DNA from: Bacteroidota bacterium
Lineage (GTDB): Bacteria > Bacteroidota > Bacteroidia > NS11-12g > UBA9320
Assembly: GCA_003484585.1 (NCBI GenBank)
Contig: DNBZ01000324.1
Coordinates: 1-10,205 of the forward strand
Length of the DNA: 10,205 bases
Direction of reading: 5' to 3'
The translations under genes and the position numbers were made by a program. The notes beneath the pieces were generated by a model. It made no database searches and was not told where the DNA came from. It worked only from the letters and a program-made list of their open reading frames with translations. Within the stretch, counting starts at the first letter, position 1. Each line of letters starts with the position of its first letter. Positions 1-5,465 of the stretch are shown piece after piece.

Positions 1-634
1 AGCGAATAAAAAGTACTACGATTTGCCAGAGTTTTTTGCGAAGCACAATGTACATGTGGTTTCTTCTATGCCGCATTGGACTAAAGGGAAAACGGACAAA
101 CAACGAGGTGACGGAGTCTTTGACTTGTCTATACGAGCACTTCATGATTTGAATAAGGTAGGATATGGAATGCCAGACTCAAGTCTAAAACTAGATTTGG
201 TCTATAATCCGTCTGGAGCATATTTGCCAGGAGATCAGGCCTCACTAGAAAAAGAATTTAAAAAAGGATTATTGGAAGATTTTGACATCCACTTCAATGC
301 TCTTTTTGCGATTACAAATCTGCCAATTAGTAGATTTTTGGACTACTTATTAATGTCGGATAACTATGAGGACTATATGCAATCTCTGGTAGAGGCTTAT
401 AATCCTAAGGCTGCTCAGAATGTGATGTGCACCAATACTATATCGGTAAGTTGGGATGGATGGTTATACGACTGTGATTTTAATCAAATGTTAGAACTCA
501 AAGTAGCCAGTAAGTCAAAACACATAAGTGAGTACAATCAAAAGGAGCTAGATGCTCGCAGTATTATTATCTCACAACATTGCTACGGATGTACGGCTGG
601 AGCAGGTAGCAGCTGTCAAGGAGTTACCTCTTAA
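1..634 (+). CDS. arsS: Arsenosugar biosynthesis radical SAM protein ArsS, C-terminal part (5' end outside window)
   Basis: The reading frame is open from base 2, so the gene starts upstream; the TTG at 23 is an internal Leu codon, not a start. About 210 residues are visible, ending at TAA 632-634. The radical SAM CxxxCxxC cluster site must lie upstream. What is visible is the Cys-rich DUF3641 C-terminal domain: Cys codons at 428 and 473 flank a strand-rich SVSWDGWLYDCDFN segment, and the tail HCYGCTAGAGSSC has Cys codons at 581, 590 and 614. This tail is the signature I recognise for the ArsS (TIGR04167) family. Known role: ArsS uses SAM to add a 5'-deoxyadenosyl group to dimethylarsenite, giving 5'-deoxy-5'-dimethylarsinoyl-adenosine. 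Some homologues carry selenocysteine in the Cys-rich region; no in-frame TGA occurs here, so this is a Cys form. It heads the tight run of genes ending in arsM, which supports the call. Confidence 0.9.
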   Translation, partial: ANKKYYDLPEFFAKHNVHVVSSMPHWTKGKTDKQRGDGVFDLSIRALHDLNKVGYGMPDSSLKLDLVYNPSGAYLPGDQASLEKEFKKGLLEDFDIHFNALFAITNLPISRFLDYLLMSDNYEDYMQSLVEAYNPKAAQNVMCTNTISVSWDGWLYDCDFNQMLELKVASKSKHISEYNQKELDARSIIISQHCYGCTAGAGSSCQGVTS

Positions 635-636
635 TC

Positions 637-1122
637 ATGAATATTCTCCTGATTTTGGTATCTCTATTTTTCGGAAGCTCAGATGGGGATCCACTGAAGA
701 AATTACTAAAGCACTACAATACGGAATCAGTACCCTATGTGTACGTAGACCAAGTAGAAACATTCACCAATTCTCATTTGTTAGACAGTAGAGAAACAAG
801 GGAGTTTGAAGTAAGTCATCTGCGAGATGCAGTTTGTGTAGGGTATGATAGTTTTAACTTAGAAACAGTTCTAAATTTAATACCAAATAAACAGGATACC
901 GTAATAGTATATTGCTCACTAGGCATACGCTCAGAGGACGTAGGAGAAAAATTACAAGAGGCAGGATATTCGCATGTTTATAATATGTACGGCGGGATTT
1001 TTGAATGGAAAAATAAGGATAAAGTAGTTTATAATTCTACGGGAATACCAACCGAAGAGGTACACGCATTCACAAAAGATTGGGGTCAATGGCTACATAG
1101 AGGCATCAAAGTATACAAGTAA
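637..1122 (+). CDS. Secreted rhodanese-like domain protein of the arsenosugar operon
   Basis: 161 aa, beginning 2 nt after the arsS stop. Residues 1-16 are a short hydrophobic stretch (MNILLILVSLFFGSS) that looks like a signal peptide, so the protein is probably periplasmic or membrane-tethered. The single rhodanese domain spans about residues 34-130: LLDSRETREFEVSHLRDA near 48-65, the active loop CSLGIRS with catalytic Cys93 (codon 913-915), and the closing GYSHVYNMYGGIFEWK at 110-125. Rhodaneses carry sulfur as a Cys persulfide; the substrate here is unknown. An AAGGAG at 618-623 inside the end of arsS could be a ribosome site but is 13 nt from the ATG. Rhodanese genes do accompany arsS in Bacteroidota, so it may handle sulfur or thioarsenicals, but that is inference. 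The family call is secure and the function is not. Confidence 0.85.
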   Translation: MNILLILVSLFFGSSDGDPLKKLLKHYNTESVPYVYVDQVETFTNSHLLDSRETREFEVSHLRDAVCVGYDSFNLETVLNLIPNKQDTVIVYCSLGIRSEDVGEKLQEAGYSHVYNMYGGIFEWKNKDKVVYNSTGIPTEEVHAFTKDWGQWLHRGIKVYK

Positions 1123-1125
1123 CAT

Positions 1126-1749
1126 ATGGCTACTAAAGAACTACTTATTGTTTTTGTAAAAAACATAAAACTAGGCAAGGTAAAAACTAGACTTGCTAAG
1201 ACTATCGGAGATGATGCTGCTTTTGAAGTATACAAAAAGCTAGTTGCTATTACAGAAAAAGCCACTGCTAATGTGGAAGTGGACAAACGAATTTACTTTA
1301 GCGATGTGATAATAGAATCGAAGTGGGAAGGAGTACCCACGTGTGTGCAAGAAGGAGCAGACTTAGGAGAACGAATGCAAAATGCATTCAATGCTGCTTT
1401 TGCAGATGGATATGCTAAGGTGATATTGATAGGATCTGATTTGCCCGATATGAAAGAAGAAATTTTAGAGGAAGCATTTTTGTCTTTAGAAAAGTCAGAA
1501 GTAGTTTTAGGACCTGCGGAGGATGGCGGATATTATTTGCTCGGAATGCAAAAGGATTACAACTTCATTTTTGAGGCTATGCCGTGGAGTAAATCTAATT
1601 TGCTACAGATTACAAAGGCTAAATTAGATGCACATCAAGTAGGTTATTCATTACTCAAAACCTTAAACGATATAGACAATGAGGATGATTTAAAAGCATC
1701 TTCATTTTACACCTACCTCACACAAAACATACTAAGTTTAATGCTATGA
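1126..1749 (+). CDS. TIGR04282/DUF2064 family arsenosugar-associated transferase (GT-A/nucleotidyltransferase-like fold)
   Basis: 207 aa, cytoplasmic, no signal or membrane segment. Motifs in order: IVFVKNIKLGKVKTRLA at 8-24, GADLGERM at 77-84, GSDLPD at 103-108 (probable metal-binding Asp), GPAEDGGYYLLGM at 129-141, and DIDNEDDL at 183-189. These match the TIGR04282 family, annotated as an arsenosugar biosynthesis glycosyltransferase, formerly rSAM/selenodomain-associated transferase 1. The GKxKTRL start and the DIDxxxDL end also resemble CofC, MobA and IspD-type nucleotidyltransferases, so the enzyme may activate a sugar phosphate rather than transfer a sugar. The gene starts 3 nt after the rhodanese stop, and its TGA overlaps the phosphorylase ATG (ATGA at 1746-1749), implying translational coupling. 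Family membership is confident; the exact reaction is not established. Confidence 0.88.
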   Translation: MATKELLIVFVKNIKLGKVKTRLAKTIGDDAAFEVYKKLVAITEKATANVEVDKRIYFSDVIIESKWEGVPTCVQEGADLGERMQNAFNAAFADGYAKVILIGSDLPDMKEEILEEAFLSLEKSEVVLGPAEDGGYYLLGMQKDYNFIFEAMPWSKSNLLQITKAKLDAHQVGYSLLKTLNDIDNEDDLKASSFYTYLTQNILSLML

Positions 1750-2555
1750 AACAGCAATTAGAAGATTCTATAGGATACCTTAAACAACTAGGGTGTTTAA
1801 ATTCGGAAGTCGGCATAGTACTAGGCACTGGGCTGGGCAAGCTTGTGGAACATGTGAAAATCATACAGGAAATTTCGTATGCAGATATCCCGCATTTCCC
1901 GGTAGCCACAGTAGAATTTCACAAAGGGAAACTGATCTATGGCGAGCTAGAAGGTAAACTAGTACTAGTGATGCAGGGTAGGTTTCATCTGTATGAAGGC
2001 TATAGCCTGCAGGAAGTTACGTATCCCATCAGAGTATTAAAAGCTTTAGGTATTCATACGTTACTGATATCTAATGCTGCAGGAGCTATTAATCCGGCAT
2101 ACAGCAAAGGAGATCTAATGTTACTCGATGATCACATCAACTTACAAGGTTCTTCTCCGCTTGCTTTTGGCACTGTAGAAGAGTACGGAGAGCGTTTTGT
2201 AGATATGAGTGCTCCGTATGACCAAGAGCTATTGAAGGTAGCTTCAGCCGCAGCTAAAAAGCTGGACATCTCTATCCATATAGGAATATATGCTGGAGTG
2301 GTAGGACCTCAGTTAGAAACTAGAGCGGAATACAGAATGCTCCGTATCATAGGAGCAGATGCCGTAGGTATGAGCACCATACCAGAGGTGATAGTAGCCA
2401 GACATCTTACTCTTCGAGTTTTGGCGGTCTCGGTACTTACAGATGTATGTGATCCTGAGAATCTAAAACCTATCAACATCCCAGAAATAATAAAAATAGT
2501 AGGCGATACCGAACCACAAATGGTAGCCCTTTTCAAACATATAATAAAAGAATAA
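1746..2555 (+). CDS. Purine nucleoside phosphorylase (trimeric PNP family)
   Basis: 269 aa, the usual length for trimeric PNPs. Recognisable sites: phosphate loop GTGLGKL at 27-33, MQGRFHLYEGYS at 76-87, SNAAGAIN at 109-116, GPQLETRAEYRM at 187-198 with the base-binding Glu191, and GMSTIPEVIVARH at 208-220. The family cleaves purine nucleosides with phosphate to give ribose-1-phosphate and free base. The residue equivalent to human Asn243, which selects 6-oxopurines, is Asp233 here (LTDVCD), a change associated with acceptance of adenine-type bases. In this operon a likely substrate is the adenosine adduct made by ArsS, or the 5'-deoxyadenosine by-product of radical SAM chemistry; this is inference. 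It overlaps the preceding stop by 4 nt and arsM by 1 nt (TAATG). Ordinary purine salvage remains possible. Confidence 0.92.
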   Translation: MKQQLEDSIGYLKQLGCLNSEVGIVLGTGLGKLVEHVKIIQEISYADIPHFPVATVEFHKGKLIYGELEGKLVLVMQGRFHLYEGYSLQEVTYPIRVLKALGIHTLLISNAAGAINPAYSKGDLMLLDDHINLQGSSPLAFGTVEEYGERFVDMSAPYDQELLKVASAAAKKLDISIHIGIYAGVVGPQLETRAEYRMLRIIGADAVGMSTIPEVIVARHLTLRVLAVSVLTDVCDPENLKPINIPEIIKIVGDTEPQMVALFKHIIKE

Positions 2556-3523
2556 TGAGTTACCTAGATACCACAAACGAAGTCTACAAAGAAGCGGCAC
2601 TTACCCCAGATGTAGGGCTTTGCTGCACCACTAATCCTATATGGGAACTCCCAGGACTCAAGATTCCGCTTATCATGCAGCAGATGAACTATGGCTGCGG
2701 TAGTACGGTGCATCCTAGAGATTTGGTGAATGAGCCGACCATTCTCTATGTAGGTGCAGGTGGAGGTATGGAGCTGCTCCAGTTTGCTTATTTCAATAGA
2801 AATAAAGGTGGGGTAGTAGGTATTGACGTGGTAGACGAAATGTTAGATGCGTCTAAGAAAAATTTTTTAGAAGCGGAAAAAGAGAACGCTTGGTTTAAAA
2901 GTGATTTTGTAGAGCTCAAAAAAGGAGACGCACTCAACCTGCCTGTAGCGGATAGCTCTATAGATGTAGCTGCTCAAAACTGCTTGTTCAATATCTTTAA
3001 AATGGAAGATCTGAAAAAAGCCATAGCAGAGATGTACCGAGTGCTCAAGCCTTATGGAAGACTGGTAATGAGTGACCCTACGTGTGAGCAGCCTATGAAT
3101 GATACGTTGAGAAACGATGATAGACTGCGTGCTCTGTGTCTTAGTGGTAGTCTGCCCATAGCAGAATATGTGAAAATGCTTACAGATGCTGGTTTTGGAA
3201 CTATAGAGATTCGAGCTAGAAAACCCTATAGGATTTTGGATCCTGTAAACTATCCTACAGATGAACTTATCTATATAGAGTCTATAGAAGTAGCAGCCAT
3301 CAAAGATCCTATGCCAGAAGATGGTCCATGTATTTTTACTGGTAAAGCAGCTATTTATTACGGAACGGAAGAACTTTTGGATGATGAAAAGGGACACATT
3401 CTAATGCAGAATCAACCCTTAGCTATTTGTGATAAAACTGCAGGAGCACTTGCGGCTTTAGGTCGTAATGATATCCATATCAGTGAATCTACTTTTCACT
3501 ATGATGGTGGTGGATGTTGCTAG
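2555..3523 (+). CDS. arsM: Arsenosugar biosynthesis arsenite methyltransferase ArsM
   Basis: 322 aa class I SAM-dependent methyltransferase. The SAM loop is LYVGAGGG at 64-71, followed by VVGIDVVDEMLDAS at 87-100 and DALNLPVADSSIDVAAQNCLFNIF at 125-148. Three cysteines align by motif with the arsenite-binding triad of studied ArsM enzymes: Cys48 in YGCGS, Cys143 in QNCLFN and Cys195 in RALCLSGSLP. Further Cys occur at 23-24, 177, 259, 292 and in the final GGGCC (321-322). The enzyme methylates As(III) stepwise with SAM, supplying dimethylarsenite to ArsS; it acts in the cytoplasm. The long C-terminal part (about 220-322) and the CC tail fit the ArsS-associated branch of the family rather than short ArsM proteins. 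The ATG overlaps the phosphorylase stop by 1 nt. It is the last gene of the run; no clear terminator follows in the 153 nt before the next gene. Confidence 0.92.
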   Translation: MSYLDTTNEVYKEAALTPDVGLCCTTNPIWELPGLKIPLIMQQMNYGCGSTVHPRDLVNEPTILYVGAGGGMELLQFAYFNRNKGGVVGIDVVDEMLDASKKNFLEAEKENAWFKSDFVELKKGDALNLPVADSSIDVAAQNCLFNIFKMEDLKKAIAEMYRVLKPYGRLVMSDPTCEQPMNDTLRNDDRLRALCLSGSLPIAEYVKMLTDAGFGTIEIRARKPYRILDPVNYPTDELIYIESIEVAAIKDPMPEDGPCIFTGKAAIYYGTEELLDDEKGHILMQNQPLAICDKTAGALAALGRNDIHISESTFHYDGGGCC

Positions 3524-3676
3524 AGGGTAGTGGAGAACCATTTGATTAAAATGAATTTTAGGATTTGTTATATGCTGATATTTTTGGTGTGAGAGTGTCT
3601 GATGGATTCTAAAACACACTTTTAATTCTAATAAATAGGGAGTGGAACTGCCTTTACTTATGAGGCTACTAACCTT

Positions 3677-4078
3677 TTACATTTTCCTGGGACCAAATTC
3701 ATTGTAGTTGTCTGAAACGGTCCAATACGCATGACATTTCGCTTGTAAGTCTTTTAAAAACTTGGAATTAAGTTTTGTATTTTCTGAGGATAGGTCATAG
3801 AATTTCTCGCACATAGTATACAGACTCTCTAGTATTGACTTAGTAACAGAGCCACTTTTGAACACAACCAAAGAGCCTAGAGGAGGTCTTCCATTTTTCA
3901 CTTCACTCATAGAAATGGCTTCAATATCCTCCGTAAAACTATCTCGCTCGTCAGCGTCTCGATAATTATATCCTGCATTTGAATCCGTATTCAACCTAGA
4001 ATAGGTAATCGTTCTGTTTTGCACTGCTAGTTTTATTAGCGTTTCTCTTATTTCTCGATTAACGTATATTTCTTCCAT
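3677..4078 (-). CDS. Hypothetical protein, possible small helix-turn-helix-like domain
   Basis: 133 aa, not firmly recognised. It has no signal peptide or membrane segment. The first part runs VNREIRETLIKLAVQNRTITYSRLN (6-30) and the middle has NGRPPLGSLVVFKSG (62-76). This pairing of a helix, an 'R-x-ITY-x-x-L' turn and a 'GRPxLxxLVV' strand recalls a small winged-helix-like domain I have seen in uncharacterised bacterial proteins, but the C-terminal half (80-133, with Cys90 and Cys115) differs and I would not assign a function. It stands alone: convergent to arsM, with its own promoter match just upstream (4097-4104), and 289 nt from the next gene on the same strand. The ATG at 4078 fits a very short leader after that promoter. 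It reads like an accessory gene inserted between the arsenic operon and the hydrolase. Confidence 0.65.
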   Translation of the reverse strand: MEEIYVNREIRETLIKLAVQNRTITYSRLNTDSNAGYNYRDADERDSFTEDIEAISMSEVKNGRPPLGSLVVFKSGSVTKSILESLYTMCEKFYDLSSENTKLNSKFLKDLQAKCHAYWTVSDNYNEFGPRKM

Positions 4079-4096
4079 TATGTAATAGTCTTATCT

Positions 4097-4126
4097 CAAA
4101 TGTAAGACTTTTTTAGGCGGTTGAAA
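4097..4126 (-). promoter_or_regulatory. Candidate Bacteroidota promoter for the 3677-4078 gene
   Basis: On the minus strand TACATTTG (4104 down to 4097) is an exact match to the Bacteroidota -7 element TAnnTTTG. A GTTTTC block begins at 4128, and its TTT at 4126-4124 lies exactly 19 nt upstream, where the -33 TTG/TTTG element is expected; this is a partial match. The start codon at 4078 is 18 nt past the element, leaving a leader of only about a dozen bases. No Shine-Dalgarno sequence is visible. Confidence 0.5.
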
Positions 4127-4231
4127 ACTATATTGGTATAAGATCTACTTCCCCAATAGAAACCTATGTTTTGCTTGTTTCATCATCAGTTCCAATTAAA
4201 AAAGAATCCTTAGGTATTTACTTGGTTTCAG

Positions 4232-4260
4232 AAATATTTATCCTATTTGGATAAATATTT
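4232..4260. repeat. Perfect 12-bp inverted repeat with 5-nt loop
   Basis: The arm 4232-4243 (AAATATTTATCC) is the exact reverse complement of 4249-4260, separated by TATTT. It lies 108 nt beyond the stop of the minus-strand glycoside hydrolase gene and upstream of the next gene's promoter, so it could end or protect that transcript. No T-run follows on the minus strand, so it is not a classical intrinsic terminator. A weaker 5-bp hairpin (CCTGA/TCAGG) sits at 4280-4293. The rest of the 289-nt gap 4079-4367 shows no credible gene. Confidence 0.55.
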
Positions 4261-4367
4261 TCAAGACTTTTTGACAATGCCTGAGTTTTCAGGTTTAGAA
4301 CTTTGGCAAGTTAAATTTTAGTAACTGAGCCTTCTTTTTAATAAATTCATATCATCAAGTCTAACTC

Positions 4368-5411
4368 TTATTGCTTTGCCTTCTGCATAGAAAGTTTCAG
4401 TATTTCTTCTGCAGGTTTATTTTGAGGTGTGAATCTAGACTGCCCATGACCACCAGATTTTTTATGGTCATGAAACCATTTCCAAACATAGCCTCCAGCA
4501 AACCAGTCTTCTTGCCAAAACTCTTGGTGCAATGCTTCTAGCCCATTTGTCTGTGCCTCGAGATTCACTTCTCCTCTTGGAGGATTCCACGGTTCGTGGG
4601 CTGCATAGTCTGTGCTGCAATACCCGTATTCTGAAAATAGTATTTTTTTATTCTCCCTTGTAGCTAAGCTTTTTAGCTTCTCTTTATGTGTCTGCCATCC
4701 TAGCTTGCACTCTTCGGTAGTAGGCGTTTTACGGTCAGATAACGGGAAGTAAGCGTCTACTCCTATGTAGTCTAGATCCTCCCAAAAAGATACGGTAGTA
4801 TAGGAGTCCCAGTTGGCTGCATACGTTATTTTACCCTTATATATTTTGCGTACTTCATGTATCAGGCTCTTCCAGTAAGTAGGTCTTTTATTCACGGCTA
4901 CTTTTAGTTCTGTGCCTATACAAAATAGCTCTGCATCTAAGTCTGCAGCTGCCTGTGCATAGGTCAAGATAAAAGCGGAATACTGCTTCTCAAAAGCTAT
5001 CCATTCCTTTTCTGAATGCATAGAGATGTCGCCTGTGAATTCTCCTTGACTCACCCAGATTTGAGGCTTAATCATAAGAGCGATATTGTTTTGCTTTAGG
5101 AGTTTTCCGTATTGCAAGATTCCTTCTACGGTTTCGCCATACCAGTGGCGATTTGAGTTATGCAATATCATAGTGTCGTCTAGACTTTTCATAAAGCCAA
5201 AAGGCATGAGTGCAGCATGATTAGCCGCTACATGTATAATAGGGGATATGGCAGAGTCTAAGAGTGGAGTGCCAGATGCTACTAGAGAGATGCCATTAAT
5301 CTTGAGCTGAGGCTCTTCGATTTTACTGAACTGAGAAACGCCTAGGGCAATTACACATCCGAGTAAGAGAAGTTTTACTCCGCCCATCCTAGTATTTAAA
5401 ACGTTCTTCAT
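4368..5411 (-). CDS. Glycoside hydrolase, GH113-like TIM barrel
   Basis: 347 aa. Residues 12-25 (VKLLLLGCVIALGV) form an N-terminal hydrophobic segment, so the protein is exported or membrane-anchored; Cys19 is not in a good lipobox because hydrophobic residues continue after it. The barrel covers about 55-340. Catalytic candidates are Glu168 in ELFCIGTEL (acid/base, end of strand 4) and Glu261 in ILFSEYGY (nucleophile, strand 7). Other barrel marks are ALMIKPQIW (111-119), DYIGVDAYFPL (214-224) and GGYVWKWFHDH (306-316). This pattern is typical of GH113-like enzymes of clan GH-A, which include beta-mannanases; the substrate cannot be told. It follows the DUF547 gene by 54 nt with a hairpin between and probably shares its transcript at least in part. 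No link to arsenic chemistry is visible in the protein. Confidence 0.82.
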   Translation of the reverse strand: MKNVLNTRMGGVKLLLLGCVIALGVSQFSKIEEPQLKINGISLVASGTPLLDSAISPIIHVAANHAALMPFGFMKSLDDTMILHNSNRHWYGETVEGILQYGKLLKQNNIALMIKPQIWVSQGEFTGDISMHSEKEWIAFEKQYSAFILTYAQAAADLDAELFCIGTELKVAVNKRPTYWKSLIHEVRKIYKGKITYAANWDSYTTVSFWEDLDYIGVDAYFPLSDRKTPTTEECKLGWQTHKEKLKSLATRENKKILFSEYGYCSTDYAAHEPWNPPRGEVNLEAQTNGLEALHQEFWQEDWFAGGYVWKWFHDHKKSGGHGQSRFTPQNKPAEEILKLSMQKAKQ

Positions 5412-5440
5412 TTATTTTTAGCAATATAACGATTAACCCG

Positions 5441-5458
5441 ACCCGATAGATATCGGGT
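5441..5458 (-). terminator. Hairpin between the DUF547 and GH113-like genes, possible attenuator or terminator
   Basis: ACCCGAT (5441-5447) and ATCGGGT (5452-5458) pair perfectly across the 4-nt loop AGAT. A second left arm, AACCCGA at 5435-5441, can pair instead with TCGGGTT at 5453-5459. The hairpin starts 8 nt after the DUF547 stop on the minus strand and ends 30 nt before the hydrolase ATG. No T-run follows, so partial read-through is plausible. GC-rich CCCGAT/ATCGGG stems of this kind are common between genes in Bacteroidota. Confidence 0.4.
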
Positions 5459-5465
5459 TCGCTTA

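Noticed and set aside
23..25. TTG as the start codon of the first gene
   Set aside because: The frame is open to the window edge and the visible protein lacks the radical SAM core, so the gene continues upstream.
552..791. 79-codon + frame spanning the arsS-rhodanese junction
   Set aside because: It overlaps two recognised genes in another frame and shows no family motif.
2867..3397. 176-codon open frame on the minus strand opposite arsM
   Set aside because: It lies fully inside a confident gene, encodes no recognisable domain and has the Ile/Ser/Phe/Arg-rich content typical of an antisense shadow.
3524..3676. Possible terminator between the convergent arsM and 3677-4078 genes
   Set aside because: Only a 6-bp TAAAAT/ATTTTA repeat with a 2-nt loop and a distant GTGTG/CACAC pair were found; neither forms a convincing hairpin with a T-run.
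4277..4321. 14-codon ATG frame in the gap between the unassigned gene and the hydrolase
   Set aside because: It is very short, has no ribosome site or promoter match, and overlaps a small hairpin.
5337..5357. Lipobox at Cys19 of the GH113-like protein
   Set aside because: The residues after Cys19 (VIALGV) stay hydrophobic, which fits a signal anchor or ordinary signal peptide better than a lipoprotein.
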